From assembly GCF_019400745.1 (NCBI RefSeq), contig NZ_WJIB01000017.1:62001-126000 (forward strand): a DNA stretch of 64,000 bases, written 5' to 3'. The stretch is from Cohnella sp. CFH 77786 (GTDB taxonomy: Bacteria > Bacillota > Bacilli > Paenibacillales > Paenibacillaceae). Every line of letters starts with the position of its first letter. Position 1 is the stretch's first letter. Positions 17,752-26,217 of this stretch are shown in pieces. A model generated the notes under the pieces. The model saw only the letters and a program-made list of their open reading frames with translations. It did not search any database and had not been told where the DNA came from. Made by a program: the position numbers and the translations under genes.

Positions 17752-19377
17752 TTACATCCGTCCGCGGTATTCCGACGGGGTGCAGCCGTAGTATTCTTTG
17801 AATTTTTTGAAAAAGTATTTTTCGTTCGGGTACCCCGCCATTTCGGCGACGTCGCCCATCTTGAGCCCGGGATCGCGCAGCAGCTTGACCGCCGCCTCCA
17901 TCCTCCGCTTCGTCAAATATTCGCCGAACGTGGATCCCGTTTCGTTTTTGAATATCCGCGACAAATAGGCGGGATTCAGAAACCAGCGTTCCGCGATGCC
18001 TCCGAGCGACACCTCTTCCCGGAAATTCCGGTCCAGGTACTCCGCGATTTCGGATACCGTCCGCCGGGTGCCGGTCTTGCGGATTTCCGCGATGGCGTCC
18101 ACCGCCTTCGAGACGGCCTCCTCCAGCCGGGCCCGGATCGTCCCGATCGTCGGCACGCCTCCCGTCACGTATTCCGCCGCGTTCGGCACGTCGAGCAAGC
18201 TCTCCAGCCGGGTATGATACCGGCTGAGCGCCTTGTTCACGGCGAGCACGAGCCCGGAAGCCGTATCGCGGACGCTCTGCGGATGCACCGCCGTGCCGCC
18301 AACGCTGAGCTCTTCCAGCACGCTGCCGATCAGCTCCAGCGCCTGGACCTTGTACTGGTTTTCCAGGTAATAGAGCAGCTCGTTCTCTTTGTCGCCCGGA
18401 TACATCAGGTATTCGTTCCGCGAGGAGATTTCGTCGATATGCACGATGGACGAGAACGCGTCCACGATTCCCGCGTTCTGTACGGCAACCGAAGCTTGCC
18501 GGTAGGAACGGGCGGCGTCCGCCAGCGAAGTGAATTCGCTGCCGATGCCGATCAGAACCTTGAACCGGGCGGCCCGTTCGGCCTCCAGGACGATCTGCCG
18601 GCAGCCGGAATAGATCCGCTCCATGCCCGCCCGGTCGTCCATCGTGTTCAGGGGAACGATCACGATCATCTCGTTCGGTTTGCCGTAATGCCGGAACGCG
18701 ATCGCCCGCAAGTGCCGATGGACGAGCTCGCCGATCACGTTCGCCAGTGCGAACCCGGTCAGTCCCTTGTCCAGCCGGTAGTACCTTTCCGCCATGCTGT
18801 CGAAATTTTCGGCAACCGCGACCAGAACGGCCGAACGTCCCCCGTCTTCGGCGATACCGTGCGCAGCCAAACCTCTGCGGATGTCCTCTTCCCCGGCGAG
18901 TTCGCCCTGCACCCATTGCGTAAGGAACTTCTCCTTGGAGAGCTCTGCGCCCGCGTTGGCCGTCATTTGCAGCCGCGCGGCGCGATCCCGGCTGTTCCTT
19001 TCCCCGGCCAGCTTGTCCGCTGCCCGTCTAAGCGTGTCCATGAGCGGTCCCGTTTCGATCGGCTTCAGGATGTAATCGAACGCGTGCAGCGATAAAGCCT
19101 TCTTCGCGTATTCGAATTCCGAATAGCCGCTGATCACGATCATGAGGACGGACGGATAATCGCGGTTCAGCCGCTCCATCAGCTTCATTCCGTCCATCAC
19201 CGGCATCCGGATGTCGGTGATGACGATGTCCGGCTTGCACGATTCCATCAATACCAGCGCGGCTTCGCCGTTCTTCGCTTCTCCGGCCAGGGTGATCCCA
19301 AGCCCCTCCCAGTCCGCTTGCTTCCTCAGACTGAGCCGGGTCCACTCCTCATCGTCCACGATAATCGCCTTGAACAT
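17752..19377 (-). CDS. YesN-type response regulator, REC plus AraC DNA-binding domain
   Basis: A 541-aa response regulator. The receiver starts MFKAIIVDDEEW, with phosphoacceptor Asp55 (DIVITDIRMP) and Lys105 (DYILKP). A middle region of about 300 residues separates it from the C-terminal AraC helix-turn-helix pair, ending PSEYRGRM. GAGGAGG lies before the ATG. It is partnered with the kinase encoded 99 bp upstream and precedes the binding protein, two permeases and the PL8 lyase, which are its likely targets. A 51-bp direct repeat sits in the gap to the kinase gene. Confidence 0.92.
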   Translation of the reverse strand: MFKAIIVDDEEWTRLSLRKQADWEGLGITLAGEAKNGEAALVLMESCKPDIVITDIRMPVMDGMKLMERLNRDYPSVLMIVISGYSEFEYAKKALSLHAFDYILKPIETGPLMDTLRRAADKLAGERNSRDRAARLQMTANAGAELSKEKFLTQWVQGELAGEEDIRRGLAAHGIAEDGGRSAVLVAVAENFDSMAERYYRLDKGLTGFALANVIGELVHRHLRAIAFRHYGKPNEMIVIVPLNTMDDRAGMERIYSGCRQIVLEAERAARFKVLIGIGSEFTSLADAARSYRQASVAVQNAGIVDAFSSIVHIDEISSRNEYLMYPGDKENELLYYLENQYKVQALELIGSVLEELSVGGTAVHPQSVRDTASGLVLAVNKALSRYHTRLESLLDVPNAAEYVTGGVPTIGTIRARLEEAVSKAVDAIAEIRKTGTRRTVSEIAEYLDRNFREEVSLGGIAERWFLNPAYLSRIFKNETGSTFGEYLTKRRMEAAVKLLRDPGLKMGDVAEMAGYPNEKYFFKKFKEYYGCTPSEYRGRM

Positions 19378-19390
19378 CGTTCATCCTCCT

Positions 19391-19471
19391 CTAATAGGGA
19401 GTTTGCAAGAGCAAACTCTCACCTCTTTGGGAGTTTGACGTCTAATAGGGAGTTTGCAAGAGCAAACTCTC
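19391..19471. repeat. 51-bp direct repeat with hairpins inside operon 2
   Basis: CTAATAGGGAGTTTGCAAG begins at 19391 and again at 19442, exactly 51 bp apart. Each copy carries a perfect hairpin, GAGTTTGC and GCAAACTC around a 4-base loop. A third partial copy, GGGAGTTTGA, lies between, and the kinase gene's own last codons (GAGAGTTTGA) resemble it. It occupies nearly the whole 97-bp gap between kinase and regulator genes. Confidence 0.9.
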
Positions 19472-19476
19472 CCCGC

Positions 19477-21333
19477 TCAAACTCTCGCCGCTTCCGGTTC
19501 CGCCGGAATTTCCACGATGACGCGCATCCATTCGTTCCGGACGCTGTCCAATTTCAAGCCGTAGGCCGGACCGTACTTGAGCCTCAGCCGGTTCTGGATG
19601 TTTTTGAGCCCGATCCGGTTATGGCCGCCTTCCGGCGTCTCCCCGTCCGCAGCCCCGGAACCGTCGATGGCGCTCCGCAGCCGCTCCAGCTCAGCCGGTC
19701 CCATGCCCGCCCCGTTGTCGATGACCTCGATCCGCAGGATGCCTTCCTTCCGCCCGGCGGTGATGCGGATTTTCCCGTTCTCCCCCTTCGGTTCGATCCC
19801 GTGCACGAACGCGTTCTCGACGATCGGCTGCAGGATGAGCTTGATGACGGGGCAGTCGTATACGTCCTCCTCCACGAAAATCTCATAATCGAAATATTCG
19901 TGGAACCGGGTTTTCTGGATGTCCAAGTACCACTTGACATTCTCGATCTCTTCCCGCAGCGTGACGGATCCCTGGTCCATGTTGAGGCTGTATCTGAGCA
20001 TTTTGGCGAGCGAGCTGGACACCTTGGAAATGTCGGGCACGTCCTTCACGATCGCCATGCCGTTGATGATTTGAAGCGTGTTGTACATGAAGTGGGGATT
20101 CATCTGCGTCTGCAAATATTTGAACTCCGCGTTCTGCCGGGCCAGCCGCTCCTCGTACTTCTCGCGGATCAGCGTCCGGATCGTGGACACCATCCGGTTG
20201 AAGCTGAGCACGAGCAGCCCGAGCTCGTCCTGCGAGCGGGTCTGCAGCTCGAAATCGAAGTTGCCCTGCCGGACCTGCACGATCCCGTATTTGAGCGCGC
20301 GCACCGGTTTGAAAATGAACATCGTGAACGCGTACGTGACGAGAACCGTGAACAGCAGGGCGGCCATGGCGAGCGCAAGGTCGAACAGCAGCAGCCGGTT
20401 GCCTTCCCTCTGGATTTCCGAATAAGGCGTCAGGGTCATCGACTTCCATCCCGTGACCTCGATCGTCCGATAGGCGATCCAATATTTCGTTCCCCGGACG
20501 GTCGCCAGGTATTTGCCCTCCTGCTCCCGGGACACCCGGGTGAGCAGGCCAGGCTCGAAATCGGCCGCCTGGAAGGAGCCGTGGTCGGTATAGGCGATCC
20601 GTCCCGTTTCGTCCAGCAGGACGATGCCGGTGGACTCGCCGATGTCCGCCCGGTTGACGATGCTCTTCACGGAATCCATCGAGAAGTCCATCAGGATGAC
20701 GCCGTAAGCCTGGTTCAGGCCCGTGTCGAAACGCTTGAGAAGCCGGGAGAACGAGATGACCGGCTTGTCGTACTTCAGTTGATAAGGCAGATGCGGTCCG
20801 GAAATGACCGTGCTTCCGTTCGCTTTGACCGTCTTCCGGTACCAGTCTTCGGAAGTCGGATCGTAGGAGAGTTTGTTGGCACCGTAAACGGAGTAGGAGA
20901 ACTGCTTGTCGGGGGAGACGTAGAGGTACAGCGAATTGAAGTCCTTCCGCAGGTTCATCAGCCGCTGGAAGAACGCGTTCGCGGCCTGCAGTCCCCGGTA
21001 CTCGTCCGCAAGGCTGGCATACGTTTTGGTCGACAGCACTTCCTTCAGGGTCGTGCCGCTCCCGCTGCCGCTGGCATCCACGTCCGCATAGATGGACATG
21101 ATGATCCGGTCCACGCTGTCGAGGTATTCCTCGAACCCCGCGTTGAATCCGTTCACGAGCCGCTCGGCGTTTTCGATGGCTTGCTTTTCATACGTTTTGC
21201 GCGAATAAGAGTAAGAAGCGAAGCTGGACATGACCAGCACGAACAGCACGATCAGAATGATGCCGTAAAACAGTTTGTTGAACAGGCTGAGCTCGAAAAC
21301 GAAGCGATGGATCCTGGCTATCGCGCTTTTCAT
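19477..21333 (-). CDS. YesM-type membrane sensor histidine kinase
   Basis: A 618-aa sensor kinase. One membrane segment lies near residues 20-42, a Cache-like extracytoplasmic sensor spans about 43-310, a second membrane segment lies near 315-338, then HAMP (FKPVRALKYGI...), and a His_kinase domain with TQMNPHFMYNTLQ (His about 414). The N box is QPIVENAFVHGIEPKG, and the G1 box DNGAGMG is intact, unlike the kinase of operon 1. It is the first gene of operon 2; the ribosome site is modest (GCGGGTGCGG). The wide sensor domain suggests that it detects an extracellular sugar or the loaded binding protein. Confidence 0.92.
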   Translation of the reverse strand: MKSAIARIHRFVFELSLFNKLFYGIILIVLFVLVMSSFASYSYSRKTYEKQAIENAERLVNGFNAGFEEYLDSVDRIIMSIYADVDASGSGSGTTLKEVLSTKTYASLADEYRGLQAANAFFQRLMNLRKDFNSLYLYVSPDKQFSYSVYGANKLSYDPTSEDWYRKTVKANGSTVISGPHLPYQLKYDKPVISFSRLLKRFDTGLNQAYGVILMDFSMDSVKSIVNRADIGESTGIVLLDETGRIAYTDHGSFQAADFEPGLLTRVSREQEGKYLATVRGTKYWIAYRTIEVTGWKSMTLTPYSEIQREGNRLLLFDLALAMAALLFTVLVTYAFTMFIFKPVRALKYGIVQVRQGNFDFELQTRSQDELGLLVLSFNRMVSTIRTLIREKYEERLARQNAEFKYLQTQMNPHFMYNTLQIINGMAIVKDVPDISKVSSSLAKMLRYSLNMDQGSVTLREEIENVKWYLDIQKTRFHEYFDYEIFVEEDVYDCPVIKLILQPIVENAFVHGIEPKGENGKIRITAGRKEGILRIEVIDNGAGMGPAELERLRSAIDGSGAADGETPEGGHNRIGLKNIQNRLRLKYGPAYGLKLDSVRNEWMRVIVEIPAEPEAARV

Positions 21334-21775
21334 GAACGCCGCACCCGCTTATCGGTTATTTATGCTTGCATTATAAAGTGCGGCACCAAGGCCGTCCACT
21401 GTTAAGGGTAGGTTGCGCTCCAGGCGAATGGATCTTCAAGCATGCGATTATTTCTTGGTGACTCCGGGAATGAACCTCGAGTATAACGAATTTTCCAACC
21501 TTTTTAGTCTAACTCAAGACGAGCCTCCTCATCATTCACCAACTTAATCATAATGCTGCCGGAGGAAGGTTAGAGGGGGAATTCGCGTCTTATTCGAGAA
21601 ATGGATGGGCGAGGCTGCTAACCGTATCCAAAATGCTGCCCGATCCCGCTTCCCAACAAGATAAAGCGGCCCGGTAAGGTGCTCGAAGGCGTACGAGGCG
21701 ACTTGGCTTTTACCTCGGCCGGACTCGCACCGGCAAGTTGTGCCAAACTTGGCTGCTAGGCGCGCGAAAGAGAAA
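21334..21775. other. Intergenic stretch, no gene; structured patch at 21690-21770
   Basis: No frame has a ribosome site or a recognisable protein. Near the left end, an AT-rich block could hold the promoter of the kinase gene (TTATAA around 21372), but no clear -35 is seen. At 21690-21770 several inverted repeats nest: GCCGG and CCGGC around a 7-base loop, enclosed by TTGGC and GCCAA. The inner part looks like a tRNA T-arm, but no acceptor stem or anticodon arm goes with it. Confidence 0.4.
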
Positions 21776-21793
21776 AGAGGCCGTTCGGCCTCT
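21776..21793 (-). terminator. Intrinsic terminator for the secreted hypothetical gene
   Basis: Perfect arms AGAGGCC and GGCCTCT enclose GTTC (GAAC on the leftward strand). On that strand TTTTCTCTTT follows at once. It lies 32 bp beyond the stop of the gene ending at 21826. Confidence 0.85.
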
Positions 21794-21825
21794 ACAATTA
21801 CATTTTCATTTACCTAGATGCTCGT

Positions 21826-22494
21826 TTATTGATTCATGAGTTCAGGTCGGTTGAGTATTTCTCTCTTGTTGGACTTATCAAAATAAATAATCAGCCCATT
21901 TTCAAGTACGACGACTTTGTCTTTCCCTTCTTCGTCCAACCAATATTCGATATGCGATAAGCCGCTGCCTCCGATATAATCGGGAGTACCATGAAGCTTC
22001 TCCAACTCTGCTATTTGATCTTTAAAGTCCTTTTTGTTCGCGATAATATCTTTCACTTCTGTCAGTGAAATTCGTTTCGTTTCGGGGACTCCGTTTATGA
22101 TTTCTTGGATTTTTCTCTTATAGTAACCGAAATCTATTCCGCCACGTTCTGACCACCGGGTATACGCTTTCTTTTTCTCCTCGGGTAAATCATTGATTTT
22201 TTTCTCCATTTCATCTTTGTTTTCCAGAGTTCCATCAAATATGTTCATGCTTTCAGGGGCGGGACTGCTGTTGTTTTCCGTCTCAAGCCCGTTCGGGTAT
22301 TTCTGTGGGGCCTGTTTCTTCAATGTCTCATCCAGTTGCCTTTTCTCTTCCTGAATGAATTTATGCGTTTCATTGGCCTGCACAACCGCTGGATCTTCAC
22401 CCGCTCCGAACGCCGCAATTGCAGAAGTCGTTAAAGCAGCGACCACCGCAGCGATTGAAATAACCAACGTCTTCTTGGACTTGAAAAGGTACAT
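21826..22494 (-). CDS. Secreted hypothetical protein
   Basis: A 222-aa protein that I do not recognise. A signal peptide is clear: MYLFKSKKT followed by a hydrophobic stretch and an AxA-type cleavage site near residue 31 (AIAAFGA). The mature part is very charged, rich in Lys and Glu, with predicted helices (HKFIQEEKRQLDETLKKQ, and EMEKKINDLPEEKKKAY). The C-terminal 60 residues (LHGTPDYIGGSGLSHIEYWL...) resemble a small beta domain and mention no catalytic motif. AGAAGGGG precedes the ATG. Its base composition is clearly more AT-rich than its neighbours, and it stands alone between two gaps with its own terminator, so it could be an acquired gene. Confidence 0.8.
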   Translation of the reverse strand: MYLFKSKKTLVISIAAVVAALTTSAIAAFGAGEDPAVVQANETHKFIQEEKRQLDETLKKQAPQKYPNGLETENNSSPAPESMNIFDGTLENKDEMEKKINDLPEEKKKAYTRWSERGGIDFGYYKRKIQEIINGVPETKRISLTEVKDIIANKKDFKDQIAELEKLHGTPDYIGGSGLSHIEYWLDEEGKDKVVVLENGLIIYFDKSNKREILNRPELMNQ

Positions 22495-22808
22495 GGCAGA
22501 TCCCCTTCTCCATGATTATTACTGCGCGGTTAAGTTTAAAGTATGGGACTAGGTATCACCAGCGTTGGCATAAATAGACATGTTTATATTCCCGGTACGA
22601 CGATCAGTAGCTGCTGCGGTACTGCTATCCCCTATATATGCCGCCATAGTTTTTACTCTACAAAAGATTAGAGACTTACCAAAATTGATCATTACATTTC
22701 AGTCTTTACGCATGCAGGATGGCCTGCAGCCCGCCTCAGGCACCGTCGGATAACGCAAAAAAGCCCGCACAATCGAACGGACCCTTTCCCCGCCGTATTG
22801 ACCGTTTA
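22495..22808. other. Intergenic stretch, no gene recognised
   Basis: About 310 bp between two leftward genes. It is AT-rich near 22560-22700 and presumably holds the promoter of the secreted hypothetical gene. A short inverted repeat, AGTAGC...GGTACTGCT, lies near 22605. I see no RNA gene or convincing protein. Confidence 0.4.
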
Positions 22809-23678
22809 TCAGCCAAGCAGCTTGTTCAACTGGCTCACCCAATATTTCAACTCATGCTGGGACTGCAAGAAGTCCGTCAGGACCCGGACGTGAATGCGCC
22901 GCGGCTCCTCTTTCTCCGCTTCGTCGCGCAGCAGCCGGGCGGCTTCGATCAGCTCTTCCCTTCGTCCGTTCGGCACGTTCAATTCCTGTACGGCGGCGAT
23001 CAATGCCTCGAACAGCTCCTCCTTGCGTTGCCCGGCCGGTGCCGGCGAACCCGCAAGCACGTATTCCTCCATCATCGACTCCGGCAGCAGAGGCTCGAGC
23101 TTGGATACCGCGAGTCCCGCGGCCATATCGTCCAACCGTTCGACGATGAACGCGGCCGCGTGTTCGTGGTTCAGCGGCTGGTTGACGGAGTGAGGGAACA
23201 TGGTCAGCACTTTCAAGATCGAAGCATAGACGATGACGAGGTCCCATACCCGGGGTTCGATTTTCGCCCCGTAGGCCGTCAGCAGCATTTCCTTGTAATA
23301 TTCCAATTGCCGCCCTCTCCATTCGTGGCAAGCGGACATAAATTTGGAATGGTCTTTCAAGGGAAGCTCCTGGAGCTCCCCGAGGCTGAATTTCATTTCC
23401 TCGAAATAGTTCAACTGATGCCTGGTGCTCCGGATCAATCGGTCCCGCGGCGGCAGCTCCTCGTCTGACAAAATGGCTTCCGTCTCGTCGAACATACGCT
23501 CGAGGAGGGAACCGAACACCGCGATCAGCAGGTCTTCCTTGGATTCGAAAATTTTGTAAACCGACCCTTTGGCGATGCCGCAATCGTTCGCGATGTCCTG
23601 AATGGACGTCGATTCGTAGCCCTTCTCGGAGATCAATCGCATGGCGGACTCCATAATTTTCTGCTTCAGCAAACTCAT
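22809..23678 (-). CDS. TetR-family transcriptional repressor
   Basis: A 289-aa regulator with a typical N-terminal TetR helix-turn-helix (YESTSIQDIANDCGIAKGSVYKIFESKEDLL, residues about 21-50 as a position), followed by a longer than usual ligand-binding region. TTAGGAGG precedes the ATG. It is divergent from the adjacent MFS efflux pump gene with 162 bp between the start codons, the usual arrangement for a repressor that controls itself and the pump and is released by the pump's substrate. The inducer is not predictable. Confidence 0.9.
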   Translation of the reverse strand: MSLLKQKIMESAMRLISEKGYESTSIQDIANDCGIAKGSVYKIFESKEDLLIAVFGSLLERMFDETEAILSDEELPPRDRLIRSTRHQLNYFEEMKFSLGELQELPLKDHSKFMSACHEWRGRQLEYYKEMLLTAYGAKIEPRVWDLVIVYASILKVLTMFPHSVNQPLNHEHAAAFIVERLDDMAAGLAVSKLEPLLPESMMEEYVLAGSPAPAGQRKEELFEALIAAVQELNVPNGRREELIEAARLLRDEAEKEEPRRIHVRVLTDFLQSQHELKYWVSQLNKLLG

Positions 23679-23703
23679 GGGAATTGCCTCCTAATAAAAG
23701 GGA

Positions 23704-23732
23704 TTGACTTTCGACCGTCCGTAGCGCACAAT
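23704..23732 (+). promoter_or_regulatory. Candidate promoter for the MFS gene
   Basis: TTGACT (23704-23709) and CACAAT (23727-23732) are separated by 17 bp. The -35 is good, the -10 matches at four of six positions. A short palindrome ATCGTGACCGAT follows at once and could be part of the TetR operator, but this is weak. Confidence 0.4.
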
Positions 23733-23840
23733 GGATCGTGACCGATGGGTTTTATAGAGAAACGATGAGTCACAAAAGGGCCTCACGCTCCTATTGTACA
23801 TCATCGAAGCCAAAAAACAATGGAGAGAAGGTATACGCCA

Positions 23841-25331
23841 ATGTCAGCTCAAGCCTCATCCGCGGGCGCCGATCAACCGTTCTCGATGAGAGCGATCATC
23901 GCTCCGCTGCTGGCCGTCATCATCGGAATGATCATGGTCATTCTGGACAGCACGGTCGTGAACGTCGCCCTGAGCAAGTTCCAAAGCGAGTTCAACAGCA
24001 CGCTGTCCACGATCCAGTGGACGTTTACCGGCTATACGCTCGCGTTGTCCGCGGTCATTCCGCTCGCGGGCTGGATGACCGACAAATTCGGCAGCAAACG
24101 CATTTTCCTGATTACGATCGCTTTGTTTACGCTGGGGTCTGCGCTCTGCGCGACGGCTCAATCGATCGAACAGCTGATCGTGTACCGCGTCATCCAAGGG
24201 GTCGGCGGCGGAATGGTCGCTCCGATCGGGATGGCGATGATTTTCCGGCTCGCTCCGCCCGACAAACGCGGTGCGGTCATGGGCATGCTCGGCATCCCGA
24301 TGCTCGCCGCTCCGGCTCTCGGCCCCGTCCTTTCCGGCTGGCTGATCGAGTACGCTTCCTGGCAGTGGATCTTCCTGATCAACGTGCCGATCGGCGTCGT
24401 CGCCGTTCTGGTCGGCATCAAGTATTTGCCCAAGATCGAACAGAACCGGGCGCCGGCTCTCGACGTACTCGGCATGATCCTGGCTCCGATCGCCTTCTCG
24501 ATGCTGGCTTACGGGGTCAGCGAAGGCGGCACGAGCTGGACGTCCGATAAGACGTTGACCGGTCTCATCGTCGGCGGAGTTGCGCTCCTGCTGTTCATCT
24601 TCGTCGAGCTGCGCCACAAGCAGCCGCTGCTGGAGCTGCGCGTGTTCCGTTCTTCCGACTTCACCCGGGGCACATTGGTGGTCTGGACCGTGCAAATCGC
24701 CCTGTTCGGCGCGATGATCCTGATGCCGGTCTTCCTGCAATCCGTCAAACATTATACGGCCCTGGAAACGGGATTGATCATGCTGCCGCAAGCGATCGGC
24801 TCCATGCTCTTCATGCCGATCGGCGGACGCCTGTTCGACAAGATCGGCGCCCGTCCCCTCGCGCTGGTCGGGCTGACCGTCGTGGCCGGCGCCTTGTTCA
24901 TGCTGTCGTTCATGCAGATGGATACGCCGCTCATTCAGATCCTGATCCCGCTCTTCATGATCGGGTCCGGCATGGGCTTGTCGATGATGGCGCTGAACAC
25001 GCATGTGCTCAATGCCGCGCCGCGACATCTCGTCAGCCGCGTCACCCCGCTCACGACGGCCGCGCAGCAAGTGGTGACCTCGTTCGCGGTCGCGGGACTG
25101 ACCGGGTTCCTGACGTCACGGACGACGGACCATATGGCGGACGCCGGCCAGAACGGCAACCCGCTGGAGGCGCTCGTTGCCGCTTACGGCGACACGTTCC
25201 TGCTGTCGACCGGCATCGCGCTGCTCGGCGTTGCGCTCAGCATCATTCTCCGCAAGCCGAAGGCGGAACCTCAGGAAGGCTGGAAGCCGGGCGCGGAGAA
25301 GCCGGATCCGTCGATGATGATGGGACATTAA
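23841..25331 (+). CDS. DHA2-family MFS multidrug efflux transporter
   Basis: A 496-aa, 14-helix drug:proton antiporter of the EmrB/QacA group. Motif C-like and motif A-like segments are visible: LDSTVVNVAL in helix 1 and GWMTDKFGSKRIFLI after helix 2, with YRVIQGVGGGMVAPIG in helix 4. The frame opens at 23820, but the ATG at 23841 has GAGAGAAGG nine bases upstream, while the earlier codon has none. The divergent TetR gene is its likely repressor. A clear terminator follows the stop. Confidence 0.93.
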   Translation: MSAQASSAGADQPFSMRAIIAPLLAVIIGMIMVILDSTVVNVALSKFQSEFNSTLSTIQWTFTGYTLALSAVIPLAGWMTDKFGSKRIFLITIALFTLGSALCATAQSIEQLIVYRVIQGVGGGMVAPIGMAMIFRLAPPDKRGAVMGMLGIPMLAAPALGPVLSGWLIEYASWQWIFLINVPIGVVAVLVGIKYLPKIEQNRAPALDVLGMILAPIAFSMLAYGVSEGGTSWTSDKTLTGLIVGGVALLLFIFVELRHKQPLLELRVFRSSDFTRGTLVVWTVQIALFGAMILMPVFLQSVKHYTALETGLIMLPQAIGSMLFMPIGGRLFDKIGARPLALVGLTVVAGALFMLSFMQMDTPLIQILIPLFMIGSGMGLSMMALNTHVLNAAPRHLVSRVTPLTTAAQQVVTSFAVAGLTGFLTSRTTDHMADAGQNGNPLEALVAAYGDTFLLSTGIALLGVALSIILRKPKAEPQEGWKPGAEKPDPSMMMGH

Positions 25332-25359
25332 GCATCGACGCTTACGACTCCGCAACAAT

Positions 25360-25398
25360 AAAACGTCAGGAATCCCTTTTCGGGAACCCTGACGTTTT
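25360..25398 (+). terminator. Intrinsic terminator after the MFS gene
   Basis: Perfect 11-bp arms AAAACGTCAGG and CCTGACGTTTT enclose a 17-base loop, with an inner TCCC/GGGA pairing. The A and T runs on both sides would let it work in either direction. Confidence 0.9.
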
Positions 25399-25449
25399 CT
25401 CGTTTAGGAGAGTTCTCCCTATTGGGTGCCTTCCGCACCCTCTTCCTCC

Positions 25450-26049
25450 TTAGGAACGCTGCGGCTTCTTGCCGCGGACGCTCTTCCGGTCGGCTTCGAG
25501 CAGCCGGGCCATCCCCTGCACGAACTCTTCGTCGGTGGCCGGCTTGCCGACCAAAGCGTCCGGAAAGCGGATCGAGCCGATTTCCCAATTATTCGTGGCT
25601 TCGTTGAGCCGAAACCCTTCCGATTCCAAGTACTTCCTGCGCTTATCCGCGTATTCGGGCGCCTTGCTCCCCCCCGTAACCTCGAATGGCTCCGATGGAG
25701 AATCCGCGACCTCGCTCACGTAAACCGGCGGCTTGTCCTTGGATAGGATGACCTTCTTCTTTCCGAGCAGCCACTCCAAATCGTAGCGCATCGTGGGCGT
25801 GATCACGTAATAGGACTTGCCCTTCACCGCTTCCTTTCGCACCTCGCCGTACAACGCTTTCCTCTTCTTGAAACCCTCGAGCACCCGCTTGATTTGTTCC
25901 TTCTCCGCGGCGATCGGCACCACTTCGTTGCCCGGCATGAACACGTCGCACATAACCTGGGTAAACAGGAAATCGCCAAGCGCGGAATCGTAATAGCCGC
26001 TGAACTCGACGTTCATTTCTTTCCGATTGATTGTCACTTTCTTGCGCAT
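25450..26049 (-). CDS. Conserved-looking hypothetical protein
   Basis: A 199-aa soluble protein I cannot assign. It starts MRKKVTINRKEMNVEF, is rich in Lys, Glu and aromatic residues, and has no signal peptide, membrane segment or cofactor motif. The middle (YYVITPTMRYDLEWLLGKKK) suggests alternating beta strands and helices, and the C-terminus is basic. GAGGAGG before the ATG and good codon use support a real gene. Neighbours (a drug pump and yyaC) do not suggest a role. A GGGTGC/GCACCC hairpin at 25424-25440 lies just past its stop but lacks a T run. Confidence 0.75.
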   Translation of the reverse strand: MRKKVTINRKEMNVEFSGYYDSALGDFLFTQVMCDVFMPGNEVVPIAAEKEQIKRVLEGFKKRKALYGEVRKEAVKGKSYYVITPTMRYDLEWLLGKKKVILSKDKPPVYVSEVADSPSEPFEVTGGSKAPEYADKRRKYLESEGFRLNEATNNWEIGSIRFPDALVGKPATDEEFVQGMARLLEADRKSVRGKKPQRS

Positions 26050-26160
26050 CCCTAATCCTCCTCGGCCTGCATACCCCTATTATAGCCTGAGGGATCCCCA
26101 TCGTGTCGAAACAAAAAGGAGAATATTCGAAATCCGGCAACGAAAAACGACAGACTTTTG

Positions 26161-26177
26161 TGATACAATATGTATCA
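26161..26177 (+). promoter_or_regulatory. Palindrome before yyaC
   Basis: TGATACA and TGTATCA are separated by ATA, a perfect 7-bp inverted repeat 41 bp before the start codon. It is AT-rich in a GC-rich setting and may be an operator or part of a sporulation promoter. No sigma-factor consensus can be assigned with confidence. Confidence 0.4.
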
Positions 26178-26217
26178 TATAGGATAGAACCTACTACGAA
26201 TGCCTTGAGGTGATGGC

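Noticed and set aside
21690..21775. tRNA gene
   Set aside because: Only a T-arm-like hairpin is present; no acceptor stem, anticodon arm or CCA end fits.
23841..25331. Start of the MFS gene at 23820
   Set aside because: The seven extra codons contain the ribosome site of the ATG at 23841.
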